Source: Rubrivivax sp. (GTDB taxonomy: Bacteria > Pseudomonadota > Gammaproteobacteria > Burkholderiales > Burkholderiaceae_C). Taken from it: a stretch of DNA of 62,396 bases. Position numbers and translations under genes: made by a program. The DNA lies in the NCBI GenBank assembly GCA_014859905.1, contig JACZKT010000512.1, forward strand, positions 1-62,396, in the 5' to 3' direction. This document shows positions 22,067 to 32,401 of the stretch, in pieces. The stretch's first letter is position 1. Every line of letters begins with the position of its first letter. The notes beneath the pieces are model-generated. The model had not been told where the DNA came from, ran no database searches, and saw nothing but the letters and a program-made list of their open reading frames with translations.

Positions 22067-22779
22067 GCTGTCTGCCTGAATCCGCCGGCCTGTGTGGCGA
22101 CGCGCGCGACACCCACGATGCCTGCGACGTGGATACCTGGCGTGATGATGGCCTCGGGGTCTGGCGTGCCCGGGTCGACGATCTCGTGGACGGTTGCCAC
22201 CGTGCGCTTGGCAGCGGTGGCCATCACAGGCCCGAAGTTTCGCGCGGCCTTGCGGTAGGTGAGGTTGCCGAAGCGGTCACCGCGCTCGGCCTTGACGAGG
22301 GCCACGTCGCCGTGGATCGGGTATTCGAGCAGGTAGTGCCTGCCGTTGATCACACGGGTCTCCTTCGGGCTGCCATCGAGGTGCCGCGCTAGCTCGGTGC
22401 CATAACCCGTCGGCGTGAAGAAGGCGCCGATACCGGCACCCGCGGCCCTCAGCCGCTCGGCCAGATTGCCCTGGGGCACCAGTTCCAGTTCAATCTGGCC
22501 GCTGCGGTACAAGTCGTCGAATACATGCGAATCCGCTTGCCGTGGGAAGCTGCAGATGATCTTGCGCACCCGCCCGGTCTTCAGCAGGGCCGCAAGGCCG
22601 GTGTCGCCATTGCCGGCGTTGTTGTTGACCACGGTCAGGTCACGTGCGCCCTGTTCAATCAGCCCGTCGATGAGTTCATGTGGGATGCCTGCGGTACCGA
22701 AGCCGCCTATCAGCACTGTGGATCCGTCCGCGATACCGGTCATTGCGTCGGCGATGGAGGCTGCAATCTTGTTGATCAT
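22063..22779 (-). CDS. 3-oxoacid CoA-transferase subunit A
   Basis: GSTVLIGGFGTAGIPHELIDGL; GIGAFFTPTGYGTELA. Confidence 0.93.
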   Translation of the reverse strand: MINKIAASIADAMTGIADGSTVLIGGFGTAGIPHELIDGLIEQGARDLTVVNNNAGNGDTGLAALLKTGRVRKIICSFPRQADSHVFDDLYRSGQIELELVPQGNLAERLRAAGAGIGAFFTPTGYGTELARHLDGSPKETRVINGRHYLLEYPIHGDVALVKAERGDRFGNLTYRKAARNFGPVMATAAKRTVATVHEIVDPGTPDPEAIITPGIHVAGIVGVARVATQAGGFRQTA

Positions 22780-23150
22780 TTCCTGCTGTCCCTATCAGTC
22801 GAGGGGCTCTCCTGTCGTCCCATTCGACCAGCCCTATTGGCTAGAGTGCGCCGCCGAGGACAAGCAGGCGTCTGCCTTCACTGACGCTGCCGTCGGCAGT
22901 GTCGACCCGAGCGCTACCACTGGAAGTCTTCGGGCGCGCACGAGCCGTGGCCGCCCGGTGTTCCGACTGCCCCGACCTCAAGTGACGCTTCGTTGACTGC
23001 ACAGAGACGGTTCATGTCAGCGCAGGCTGTGCGCCGATGATTGAGCGGGCGCAAGTTGTCCGCGGCACATCGCGGTGGCAACTGGAAGCCGGCGTGGTAA
23101 TGCGGAAGTCACTACTTGACGCGCCGCCATTCTCGATATACCGTGCCATT

Positions 23151-24185
23151 ATGCAATACGATAATCCGGAATACAACCGAACACAAGGACCACGCCAAGT
23201 GCTAAACGATCTGAGAGTTGCTCTGATGATTGGCGTGACCGTCCTGGCGGCACTGGCTCCCGCTTCTGGCATAGCCCAGGGAAGCTACCCGACCAAGCCC
23301 ATCCGCTTGATCGTGCCGTTCGCGGCCGGCGGCAGCACGGACAGCCTGGCGCGAATCGTTGCGCCAGAGCTTGGCAGGCGCTTGGGCCAGACAGTCCTCG
23401 TGGACAACCGCGCTGGTGCCGGCGGGAACATCGGCATCGACGCCGTGGCCAAGGCCGATCCAGACGGCTACACGATCGGCCTGGGATCCCCGGGGCCGCT
23501 GGTTGTCAACGTCACGCTCATGGATGCGCTGCCGTACGACCCGGTCAAGGACCTGGCCCCGATCGCTCTGATCGCCGATCTGCCGATCGTGCTGGTGGTA
23601 CACAGTTCTGTGCCGGCCAACGATGTCGCATCGCTGATTGCTGCCGACAAGGCCAATCCGGGCAACCTGTTCTTCGCCTCCGCAGGGACTGGCACCACCA
23701 TGCACCTTTCGGGCGAATTGCTCAACGTGATGGCAGGCACAAAGCTGCAGCACGTGCCCTACAAGGGAACCGGACTGGCGATCACCGACCTGCTGGCTGG
23801 CCGAGTGCAGGTCGGGTTCCTGGATCTGCCGTCGGTCGGCCCGCACCTCGACGGTGGCAAGGTCAAGATCCTGGCCGTGGGCAACCGGAAGCGCGCGCTG
23901 AGCGCCCCCAACGTCCCCACTATCGCCGAGTCAGGCGTGCGCGGCTACGAGACCAGTGGCTGGTTCGGGGTGGTTGCGCCCGCGCGCGTTCCCCCGGCGA
24001 TCCTCAAGAGCCTCAACGAGGCGCTGGTGGACGTAATGGCCATGCCTGAGATTCGCAGCCGGCTGCTGGCAATCGGCGTCGAGCCCACCTCGAGCACGCC
24101 GGAGCAGTTCGGCCAGTTCATCCGCGACGAGATCCCCAAGTGGGCCAAGGTCATCGAGACATCTGGCTCGAAGGTCAAGCGCTAG
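23151..24185 (+). CDS. Bug/TctC family periplasmic substrate-binding protein (start uncertain)
   Basis: YPTKPIRLIVPFAAGGSTDSLARIVAPELGRRLGQTVLVDNRAGAGGNIG; no TctA/TctB in window. Confidence 0.92.
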   Translation: MQYDNPEYNRTQGPRQVLNDLRVALMIGVTVLAALAPASGIAQGSYPTKPIRLIVPFAAGGSTDSLARIVAPELGRRLGQTVLVDNRAGAGGNIGIDAVAKADPDGYTIGLGSPGPLVVNVTLMDALPYDPVKDLAPIALIADLPIVLVVHSSVPANDVASLIAADKANPGNLFFASAGTGTTMHLSGELLNVMAGTKLQHVPYKGTGLAITDLLAGRVQVGFLDLPSVGPHLDGGKVKILAVGNRKRALSAPNVPTIAESGVRGYETSGWFGVVAPARVPPAILKSLNEALVDVMAMPEIRSRLLAIGVEPTSSTPEQFGQFIRDEIPKWAKVIETSGSKVKR

Positions 24186-24236
24186 CAGCGCACGAGTTGC
24201 CGTCACTCTCCTTCACCAACGACCTGAAAGAGTTCC

Positions 24237-24686
24237 ATGCCCGCAGACAACGATGATCTCAAGGACTTCTCCCCCGTAGGCTTGCAGACGCGCCGTGAGA
24301 TTGCCGGAGACGAATGGTTCGAGCTCAACATGAAGAACATGACGGAGTGGGACCGATACTGGCAGATCGTTGCGACCAACACCAACTGGCACACGACGTG
24401 GTCCCGCGGCATCATTCCCCGCCAGACACTGAGCCTGGTCAACATGTCAATGCTGGCCGCAATGGGCCACTGGGGCGAGTTCGAGCACCACTTCCGCAAT
24501 GCCCTGCTGCGTACCAAAGTGCCCCTGATCCAGATGCGCGAGATCATGCTGCACATCTCGCAGTACTGCGGCATGGCCACCGGTGGCGAGATTTGGAAGA
24601 TCGCCCGCCGTGTCCTGAAGGAAGAGAACATCGATCTGAGCCAGCTGCCGCCGCTGGACAGTTCGAACATCAACTGGAAGGGTTGA
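24237..24686 (+). CDS. Carboxymuconolactone decarboxylase (CMD) family protein
   Basis: SRGIIPRQTLSLVNMSMLAAMGHWGEFEHHFRNALLRTKVPLIQMREIMLHISQYCGM. Confidence 0.88.
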   Translation: MPADNDDLKDFSPVGLQTRREIAGDEWFELNMKNMTEWDRYWQIVATNTNWHTTWSRGIIPRQTLSLVNMSMLAAMGHWGEFEHHFRNALLRTKVPLIQMREIMLHISQYCGMATGGEIWKIARRVLKEENIDLSQLPPLDSSNINWKG

Positions 24687-24732
24687 TTCAAGCCTTCGTT
24701 CAGCCCCCTACGCTGGGGCAACCGGTGCTGGT

Positions 24733-25450
24733 TCAGCCCCCGTCTGACGGCAGGCATCCCACGGAATCTATAGTGAATGATCTCACCCAGGGACGCGTCG
24801 TAGGCCCGCCCAGCCGACAGATCGGCCGCAGCAACTTCGTGTCGATCTTGCCGTTGCTGTAGAGATCGTCGCGGACGTCGAACTGCAGCACTTCGCCGAC
24901 GAAGAACTCGCTCTCGGTCGATCCGAAGCTCAGCACCTGGCTCTGCCAGCATTCCATGCTGGCAGACACATCGGCCAGCTGCTGCGTGCGTATCGACACG
25001 CCGGATGCGGTCTTCAAGCCGAGCACCTCGACTTCGCTCGCCTCGGGTGGATGGTCCTCGGAACTCAGGTGCAAGTCCTCGAGCAGCGACTCGTCCGCGA
25101 TGTTCACCACGTACTTGCGATAGAGGTTGATGTTGCGCGACGCGTCCTTGCGCCTGCCGGCGCGCAGCCCGCAGTTGAAACCCAACATTGGCAGGAATGG
25201 CGACACGAAGGTGAACGTGCTGAACGGAGCCAGGTTGCTCTTGCCGGCTCGATGCCACTGCTCAGCCAGGCGATGGGCGCGGGACGACGGCAACAGTCAG
25301 CAGTCTGTAGCTGGATTCGTGTGTGAGCGTGGCGGCATCGATTCCCATGAGTTCCTTGTCCTTGTCGATCGGGCCGCGAGGCGTCGCCGAGCACTGATCG
25401 GTGATTGACACCGTGGCACAACATCGAAATAATAAGCTGATATTTGGCAC
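24733..25450 (-). pseudogene. Flavin reductase-like (FMN-binding split barrel) protein, frameshifted paralogue of 32880-33599
   Basis: Homology to the intact copy is split over three frames (ORFs 25262-25450, 25104-25493, 24733-25293). Confidence 0.85.
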
Positions 25451-25492
25451 GCTGTATCACGTTTGGGCACAGACGCCCCGCAGGAGAACGCA

Positions 25493-27283
25493 ATGCAAGA
25501 GCGCAACGGCGCGGAAGTCATCGTTGATCACCTCATCGGCCAGAAGGTGCCCCACCTCATTGGCGTGTGCGGTCACGGCGACGTTGGGTTGATGGATGCG
25601 GCGTACGACCGCCAGGACAGGATCTCGACGATCTCTGTCCATCACGAGCAGACCGCCGGATTCATGGCGGACACCTACTACCGCGTGAGCGGCCAGCCGC
25701 TGGCCACGTTCACTTCGGTTGGGCCTGGATCGGTCAGCATCCAGGTCGCGATCGCAAACGCCATGTTCGACTCGTCCGCGGTGCTGGCCATCACCGGCAA
25801 CGTGCCGACGCAGCAGTTCAACCGGGGGCCATTCCAGGAGTTCGGCCACCACTACCAAGCCGACTTCGTCAGTTCGATGCGGCCCTATGTGAAGCGCAGC
25901 TTCCAGGCGACCCGTGCGGAGATGCTGCCCGACATGATGCGGCATGCTTGGTCGACGATGCTGTCCGGGCGGGTCGGACCGGTTCACCTCGACGTTCCGC
26001 TCAACGTCTTCAATGAGAAGACCGACGCGAAGGCCGGCTTCACTGAAGACTGGCGAACCAACGTCTCCTACCGGTCCGGTCCCGACCCGGCCGCGTTGCA
26101 GGCTGCAGCCGAACTGCTGCTGGGTGCGCAGCGCCCCCTCATCCTGGCCGGTAACGGCTGCCTGACTTCGCGCATCGGCGACGACCTGTTGGAGCTGTCA
26201 GCACTGACGGGCATCCCGATCGCCACCACGCCGCAGGCCAAGGGCGTGATCGACGAGACCCATCCGGTCTGTCTGGGGCCCATTGGCCGCGACGGCGTGT
26301 ACCCGGCCAACCGCGCGTCGCGCGGCTGTGACGTGCTGCTGGCGCTGGGCACGCGCTTTGGCGACCGCAGCTCCAGCAGCTGGCGCGACGGGGTGACGCA
26401 TCAGATCCCGCCACAGAAGTTGATCCACGTGGACCAGGACCCGGCACAACTGGGCCGCAACTATCCCCCTGCCGTCGGCATCACCGCCAGCGCGGGCATC
26501 GTCGTGCGTCAGCTCATCGAGCTCTTCAAGGGTCGCATGGAAGCAGTGAACCGGGCTCGCACATCCCGCGCTGCCTGGACCGACAGCTGGAGTGGTTGGA
26601 AGCAGCGCTGGGACGCCGACCTCGCGAAGACCGCGAGCCGCGAGGACGTGCCCATTCATCCGGATCGCGTGATCTCCGAACTGACGCGCTCGCTGCCCGA
26701 CAACTCGATCGTCGTGTCCGACATCGGCATGAACCACACCTGGGTCGTTCAACAGTGGAAAGTGCGTCGCGGCGGTACGCTGCTGCAGTCCGGCGGTCTG
26801 GCGGCCATGGGCATGGGCGTGTGCGGGTCGCTCGGGGCCAAGCTGGCGGCACCGGAGCGGCCTGTTGTCGCGGTGGTCGGCGACGGTGGCTTCATGATGC
26901 ACAACAACGCCGTCGCGACGGCGGTCGAGTACGGACTGCCCGTGGTGTGGCTGGTCTGGAACAACTGCGGCTACGTGTCGATCCGGGACCTGCAGAAGGG
27001 CTTCTACGGGCGCGAGTTCGCGACACGCTTTCGCATCGAGAAGACTGGAGAACTGCACTCGGCCGACCACGCCATGATCGCGCGTGGAATGGGCGCCGAC
27101 GGGGTGCGTGTGGAGAGGCCGTCCGACATCGGGCAGGCCCTGCAGGCGGCAATTGCCAGCGGCCTGCCAACGGTGCTCGACGTGCAGGTGGAGGCCAACG
27201 TGAGTCGCCATACCGCCGGCGTGCTGGACTTTCCGCCCCTGATGGGCTCTGCTCCCAACTACGATCCGGACCCGCTGCGATGA
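25493..27283 (+). CDS. Thiamine diphosphate-dependent enzyme (acetolactate synthase/benzoylformate decarboxylase superfamily)
   Basis: VHHEQTAGFMADTYYRVSGQPLATFTSVGPGSVSIQVAIANAM; central domain AAELLLGAQRPLILAGNG; ThDP motif VVGDGGFMMHNNAVATAVEYGLPVVWLVWNN. Confidence 0.93.
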   Translation: MQERNGAEVIVDHLIGQKVPHLIGVCGHGDVGLMDAAYDRQDRISTISVHHEQTAGFMADTYYRVSGQPLATFTSVGPGSVSIQVAIANAMFDSSAVLAITGNVPTQQFNRGPFQEFGHHYQADFVSSMRPYVKRSFQATRAEMLPDMMRHAWSTMLSGRVGPVHLDVPLNVFNEKTDAKAGFTEDWRTNVSYRSGPDPAALQAAAELLLGAQRPLILAGNGCLTSRIGDDLLELSALTGIPIATTPQAKGVIDETHPVCLGPIGRDGVYPANRASRGCDVLLALGTRFGDRSSSSWRDGVTHQIPPQKLIHVDQDPAQLGRNYPPAVGITASAGIVVRQLIELFKGRMEAVNRARTSRAAWTDSWSGWKQRWDADLAKTASREDVPIHPDRVISELTRSLPDNSIVVSDIGMNHTWVVQQWKVRRGGTLLQSGGLAAMGMGVCGSLGAKLAAPERPVVAVVGDGGFMMHNNAVATAVEYGLPVVWLVWNNCGYVSIRDLQKGFYGREFATRFRIEKTGELHSADHAMIARGMGADGVRVERPSDIGQALQAAIASGLPTVLDVQVEANVSRHTAGVLDFPPLMGSAPNYDPDPLR

Positions 27284-28734
27284 GCAACCCACTTGATGCA
27301 CCGACCTTCGGCTCCCTGGCGCTACTTATCGACGGCCAGTGGATCTACCAGGGCTCGGGCGGCGCCATTCCCGTGGTCAACCCGGCCACGGGCGGGATGC
27401 TGGGCGAATTGCCGATGGCGGGTGACGGTGAACTTGACCGCGCATTGGAGGCCGCGGAGCGCGGCTTTCGCCTATGGCGCGACACGGCGCCGGCGGAGCG
27501 CTGCGCCACCATCCTGCGCGCGGCCCAGCTGATTCGCGAGCGCAAAACCGCGATCGCGCTGGTGATGACGCTCGAGCAGGGCAAGCCGATGCGTGAGTCC
27601 GAGGCCGAGGTGGTCCGCGCGGCCGAACTGATTGAATGGGCGGCCGAGGAAGGCCGTCGCACCTATGGGACGACGATCCCCGCTCCCCCTGGCAACCGTT
27701 ACCTGACCTTCGCCGAGCCGCTGGGCCCGGTCGCCGCGCTCACTCCTTGGAACTTCCCGGCTGTCGCGCCGGCGCGCAAGATCGGCAGCGCGCTCGCGGC
27801 GGGATGCAGCTGCATCCTGAAGCCGTCGGAGCTGACCCCGGGCACTGCGGTGGAGATGGTCAAGGCCTTCCAGGATGCCGGGCTCCCCGCGGGCGTGCTC
27901 AATCTCGTCTTCGGCGAACCCGACAAGGTCTCGAAGCACCTGATCGCGTCGCCGGTCATTCGAAAGGTCACCTTCACAGGCTCCGTCCCGGTGGGCAAGC
28001 ACCTGGCCGAGCTCGCGGCCCGGCATATGAAGCCTTGCCTGATGGAATTGGGCGGCCACTCGCCGACCATCGTCTTCCCGGATGTCGATCTGGACAGGAT
28101 CGCCAAGGCCAGCGCCACGGCCAAGTTCAGAAACTCCGGCCAGGTCTGCACCTCGCCCACTCGCTTCTACGTGCACGAGGACGCCTACGAGGCCTTCACG
28201 TCGACACTTGCCGCCGCGGCCCGTGTGCTGCGGCTGGGCGACGGCCGCGATCCTGCGACGCAGATGGGCCCTCTGGCGAGCGAGCGCCGCGTCATGGCCA
28301 TGGAAGGACTGGTGTCCGAGGCGGCAGCCGCCGGCGCCTCGACGCTTGCCGGCGGCTCGCGCGTTCAGCAGGCGGGCCACTTCTTTCAGCCGACCGTGCT
28401 GGGTGACGTTCCGACCACCGCGCGCGTGATGTTCGAGGAGCCCTTCGGCCCCGTCGCGGCGTGCCGGCGCTTCTCGTCCATCGATGAGGTCCTTCAGCAG
28501 GCCAACTCGCTTCCCTACGGCTTGGCGGCCTACCTGTTCACCGGCTCGATCCACACCGCGAACACCGTATCGCGTGGCCTCCAGTGCGGCATCGTCGGTG
28601 TCAACAGCTTCTCGGGCTCGAATCCCGAGACCCCGTTCGGTGGTGTCAAGGACAGCGGCTACGGCCGTGAAGGTGGAACCGAAGGCGTGCGCTCGTACAT
28701 GACCACCAAGTTCATCGTGGAAGGTTCTCTATGA
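27280..28734 (+). CDS. NAD(P)-dependent aldehyde dehydrogenase (succinate-semialdehyde dehydrogenase-like)
   Basis: FAEPLGPVAALTPWNFPAVAPARKIGSALAAGC; LMELGGHSPTIVF; NSGQVCTSPTRFYVHE; ATGA overlap with ThDP enzyme. Confidence 0.94.
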   Translation: MSNPLDAPTFGSLALLIDGQWIYQGSGGAIPVVNPATGGMLGELPMAGDGELDRALEAAERGFRLWRDTAPAERCATILRAAQLIRERKTAIALVMTLEQGKPMRESEAEVVRAAELIEWAAEEGRRTYGTTIPAPPGNRYLTFAEPLGPVAALTPWNFPAVAPARKIGSALAAGCSCILKPSELTPGTAVEMVKAFQDAGLPAGVLNLVFGEPDKVSKHLIASPVIRKVTFTGSVPVGKHLAELAARHMKPCLMELGGHSPTIVFPDVDLDRIAKASATAKFRNSGQVCTSPTRFYVHEDAYEAFTSTLAAAARVLRLGDGRDPATQMGPLASERRVMAMEGLVSEAAAAGASTLAGGSRVQQAGHFFQPTVLGDVPTTARVMFEEPFGPVAACRRFSSIDEVLQQANSLPYGLAAYLFTGSIHTANTVSRGLQCGIVGVNSFSGSNPETPFGGVKDSGYGREGGTEGVRSYMTTKFIVEGSL

Positions 28735-29795
28735 CCACAGGGGATCCGAGGAGAAAGGCGCTCGTCGTTGGCGCATCAGGGTTGGTCGGCGGCAATCTGC
28801 TGGAGCGACTTGCGCGGGACCAGGCGTGGGACGTCGTGACCCTGTCGCGCCGAGCGCCGAGCGAACATGAGGGCGTGTCGCACCTGGCGGTCGATCTGCT
28901 GGACGCGGAGCAATGCCGCCGTGCCGCGCCCGCGCTGGCGGACGTCACGCACATCTTCTTCTGCGCCCGTTCGGTCGAGCCGAACTACGTGATCAAGCTG
29001 GATTCCAACCGCCTGATCGTCGAGAACCTGCTTGATGCGCTGCTGCCCGTGGCGAAGCGGCTCAGGCATGTGCAGATCATCCACGGCATGAAGTGGTATG
29101 GCAGCAACCTGGGGCCATACCGAACCCCGGCAAAGGAGTCTCACCCGCGGCTTCCGGGGCCCAACTTCTACTACGAGCAACTCGACGCACTCATCAAGCG
29201 GCAGGAGGGCCAGGCGTGGACCTGGTCAACGCTGCGCCCGCACTTCATCTGTGGCGTGTCGGTCGGCAGTCCGAGCAACCCGCTGTCCACGCTGGGCGCT
29301 TATGCGGCGATCCTCAAGGAGCTGGGCCGCCCGCTGGACTTCCCGGGTGAACAGGGAGCCTTCGAGGCGGCCCTCAACATCACCGACGTGAGGCTGTTGA
29401 CCGAGGCGATGGAGTGGGCGGCGACCGAGCCCCGCTGCGCCAATGAGGCCTTCAACATCGTCAACGGCGACACCTTCCGCTGGCGCGATGTCTGGAGCAT
29501 GCTGGCCGACCACTTCGGAATGCAGGCCGGCGGCGTCAAGCCGATGAAGCTTCGCGCGTTCATGGCCGACAAGGAGCCCGTGTGGGCCTCGATCGTGCGC
29601 AAGCACGGGCTGCGCTCCGGGAGGATGGACGACATCGCAGACTGGGCCTTCGCGGACGTGATGTTCGTCGGTGCGTGGGAGCAGACCGCGTCGGTCGTGA
29701 AGGCACACCGCTACGGCTTCAACGGCATGGTCGACACGGAAGAGATGCTGATCGACATCCTCACGCAGTACCGTGCGCTGAGACTGCTGCCCTGA
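28731..29795 (+). CDS. NAD(P)-dependent SDR/epimerase of PRISE-like (progesterone 5beta-reductase/iridoid synthase-like) type
   Basis: VVGASGLVGGNLLERL; THIFFCARSVEPNYVIKLDSNRLIVENLLDAL; HGMKWYGSNLGPYRTPAKESHPRLPGPNFYYEQLD; WSTLRPHFICG; AFNIVNGDTFRWRDVW. Confidence 0.78.
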   Translation: MTTGDPRRKALVVGASGLVGGNLLERLARDQAWDVVTLSRRAPSEHEGVSHLAVDLLDAEQCRRAAPALADVTHIFFCARSVEPNYVIKLDSNRLIVENLLDALLPVAKRLRHVQIIHGMKWYGSNLGPYRTPAKESHPRLPGPNFYYEQLDALIKRQEGQAWTWSTLRPHFICGVSVGSPSNPLSTLGAYAAILKELGRPLDFPGEQGAFEAALNITDVRLLTEAMEWAATEPRCANEAFNIVNGDTFRWRDVWSMLADHFGMQAGGVKPMKLRAFMADKEPVWASIVRKHGLRSGRMDDIADWAFADVMFVGAWEQTASVVKAHRYGFNGMVDTEEMLIDILTQYRALRLLP

Positions 29796-29818
29796 CAACG
29801 ATCGACGAGGAGACTCGC

Positions 29819-30631
29819 ATGGATCCCACACGCCTGAGCTGCACCACAGTCACCTTCGGTGGCAAGTTGACCGAGAAACTCAAGGCCATGAAGGACGCCG
29901 GCTTCGCGGCGACCGAGATCTGGCCGCGCGACTACTACGAGCACAACGAGGGCCCGGACATTGCGCTGGACCTGCTGAGGGACCTCGGGCTGACGGCGTC
30001 GTGCTACCAGAACCTGCGCAATTTCGAGGGCATGCCCGATCGCCTGCGTTCGCGCAAGGTCACCATCGCCACGCAGCTGTTCGACCAGATGCGTCTGATC
30101 GGCTGCGAGACTCTCGTGCTGTGCTCCAACATCGCGCCGGACAGTTCACCCGACAAAGGCAGGATCGTCGACGACCTTCGCATGTTGGGCGAATTGGCCG
30201 AACCCTACGGCGTGCGGGTCGCCTGGGAGCCCATCTGCTGGGGGCGGTGGATCAAGGATTACCGCGAAGCGTGGGAGATCGTGCAAAGGGTTGATCACCC
30301 GCGGATCGGACTGGTGCTCGACTCATTCCATGTCCTCGCGCTGAATCTGCCGGTGGAGCCGATCGCCGACATCGACCCTGCAAAGATCTTTCTGGTCGAA
30401 GTGGCCGACATGCCCGGCGGCACGCTGGACTTCCTGGAGGTGAGCCGCTCCTTCCGCCTGTTCCCCGGCGAAGGCGTGACTCCGATTCCGGCCTTCATGA
30501 AACAGGTTCGGAAGACCGGGTACTCAGGCTTCTACTCGGTCGAGGTCTTCAACGCGTACTACCAGACCCAGGACGTGAACCAGATCGCCCGCCGGGCCAT
30601 GGCATCGCTGCAGACGTTGTTCTCCGAGTGA
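29819..30631 (+). CDS. Sugar phosphate isomerase/epimerase family TIM-barrel protein (IolE/IolI-like)
   Basis: AP-endonuclease-2-like fold: GVRVAWEPICWGRWIKDYREAWEIVQRVDHPRIGLVLDSFHVLALN; FRLFPGEGVTPIPAFMKQVRKTGYSGFYSVEVFN. Confidence 0.85.
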   Translation: MDPTRLSCTTVTFGGKLTEKLKAMKDAGFAATEIWPRDYYEHNEGPDIALDLLRDLGLTASCYQNLRNFEGMPDRLRSRKVTIATQLFDQMRLIGCETLVLCSNIAPDSSPDKGRIVDDLRMLGELAEPYGVRVAWEPICWGRWIKDYREAWEIVQRVDHPRIGLVLDSFHVLALNLPVEPIADIDPAKIFLVEVADMPGGTLDFLEVSRSFRLFPGEGVTPIPAFMKQVRKTGYSGFYSVEVFNAYYQTQDVNQIARRAMASLQTLFSE

Positions 30632-32400
30632 TGAAGCTCGATCGCGCGGCCCAGCCGCCCTCTACCCCGGCGGACTGCGAGTGTGACGTGCTGGTGATCG
30701 GCTCCGGCGTCGGCGGATTGTCGGCGGCGCTGACCGCCGGCCTGCGCGGGCTGCAGACCATCGTCGCGGAGAAGGCCGATGTCTACGGCGGCACGTCCAT
30801 CTGGTCGGGCGGGTGGATCTGGATCCCCTGCAACGACATGGCGCAACGGGACGAGGTCGACGACTCGCTGGACAAGGCTCGCCTGTACCTGCGCGAGCGG
30901 CTGGGCCCGCAATACGACCCGGCGCTGGTTGATGCCTACTTGGAAGCCGGGCCACGCATGCTGCGCGAATACGCGCGTGAAACGCCGGTCCAATTCGAGC
31001 CGGCCGGCTATATCTTTCCCGACTATCACCCGGAAACGCCCGGATCGCTGCATGGCGCCGGGCAGAGCCGTTCCCTGCGGCCCGTCGCCTTCAACGGACG
31101 ACAACTGAGTCGCGACACAGCGCGCAATATGCGACCCATGCTGCGCCAGCTCACGCTGTCCGGCATGCTGATCGGTTCGCTGGTGGAGGCGCAGCACTTC
31201 ATCAATGCTTCACGCTCGCTCACCTCGGCGCGCTACGTCCTGCGCAAGACGCTGCGCTACATCGCCGATCGCATCCGGTACGGCCGAGACATGTCACTCG
31301 TAAACGGCATGGCGCTGATTGCGCGCCATGTGAGCGGCCTCGAGAGGCTGGGCGTCCCGATCTGGGTGGGAGCGCCGGCGGTGGAACTGATCGTCGAAGG
31401 CGGCGAAGTACGAGGCGCGGTGCTCGAGCAACGTGGCAAGCGGATCCACGTGCGCACGAACCGGGGCGTGGTGCTTGCATGTGGCGGCTTCCCGCACGAC
31501 GAACAGCGCAAGAGCAAGTTCTACAGCCACGTTGCCGCCGGCGCACAGCACTACGGCATTGCGCCGCCCACCAACACCGGCGATGGCCTGACTCTGGGCG
31601 AACGCGCGGGGGGCTCGGTGGTGGAGGGGCGACCCTGGAACTGCCTGTTCATGCCCGCTTCGCGCATCCCCGGCACATCGGTCATCCCGGCGGTGTTCCC
31701 GCATATCTGGGACCGCTCCAAACCTGGCTTCATTGCGGTCACCCCCGATGGCAGACGCTTCGTCAACGAGGCGGCGCCGTACATGATGTTCGGCCAGGCA
31801 ATGGTCGATGCGAGCCAGGGCAAGGCAGATGTCCGGGCCTGGCTGATCTGTGATCACGCAGCCATACACCGCTACGGGCTCGGCTTGGCGCGCCCGATGT
31901 TGCCCCTGTGGCCGCACCTTCGGTCGGGATACCTCGTGAGCGGTCCGACCATCGACGACTTGGCGCGGCGCATCGCCGTTCCGGAAGAGACGCTCCGGAC
32001 GACGATTGCCGAGTACAACGAGGATGCGCGTCGCGGCGTCGACACCAAGTTCGGCAAGGGCGCGGATCCCTTCTCTCGCTTCCAGGGAGACCCCGACGTC
32101 AAGCCCAACCCCAACATGGCGCCTCTGGCCCAGGGTCCATACTTCGCGGTCGAGATCTTCTGCGCCGATTTCGGCACCTTCACCGGCCTGCGCACGAATG
32201 CGCATGCGCAGGTGCTCGATCGTGAGACCGGCGAGCCGATACGCGGTCTGTACGCCGCAGGCAACGACATGGCGATGATGATGGGAAGCCACTCGGTCGG
32301 CGGCGGCATCACACTCGGGCCGGCCATGGTGTTCGGGTACATCGCGGCCTGCCATCTGGCTGCCCGTAGCAGCCTCGACGAGGCGGCACACTGCGCGTGA
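30628..32400 (+). CDS. FAD-binding dehydrogenase (3-ketosteroid dehydrogenase/fumarate reductase flavoprotein-like)
   Basis: VIGSGVGGLSAALTAGLRGLQTIVAEKADVYGGTSIWSGGWIWIP; GLRTNAHAQVLDRETGEPIRGLYAAGNDMAMMMGSHSVGGGITLGPAMVFGY. Confidence 0.92.
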   Translation: MMKLDRAAQPPSTPADCECDVLVIGSGVGGLSAALTAGLRGLQTIVAEKADVYGGTSIWSGGWIWIPCNDMAQRDEVDDSLDKARLYLRERLGPQYDPALVDAYLEAGPRMLREYARETPVQFEPAGYIFPDYHPETPGSLHGAGQSRSLRPVAFNGRQLSRDTARNMRPMLRQLTLSGMLIGSLVEAQHFINASRSLTSARYVLRKTLRYIADRIRYGRDMSLVNGMALIARHVSGLERLGVPIWVGAPAVELIVEGGEVRGAVLEQRGKRIHVRTNRGVVLACGGFPHDEQRKSKFYSHVAAGAQHYGIAPPTNTGDGLTLGERAGGSVVEGRPWNCLFMPASRIPGTSVIPAVFPHIWDRSKPGFIAVTPDGRRFVNEAAPYMMFGQAMVDASQGKADVRAWLICDHAAIHRYGLGLARPMLPLWPHLRSGYLVSGPTIDDLARRIAVPEETLRTTIAEYNEDARRGVDTKFGKGADPFSRFQGDPDVKPNPNMAPLAQGPYFAVEIFCADFGTFTGLRTNAHAQVLDRETGEPIRGLYAAGNDMAMMMGSHSVGGGITLGPAMVFGYIAACHLAARSSLDEAAHCA

Positions 32401-32401
32401 T

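Noticed and set aside
26596-28734. 712-aa ORF start upstream of the aldehyde dehydrogenase
   Set aside because: First about 228 residues are out-of-frame ThDP-gene sequence; true start at 27280 overlaps the ThDP stop.
31294-32391. 365-aa minus-strand ORF opposite the FAD dehydrogenase (also 27472-28554 and 26198-27301 opposite ALDH and ThDP genes)
   Set aside because: Shadow ORFs; the opposite strand has conserved domain motifs throughout.
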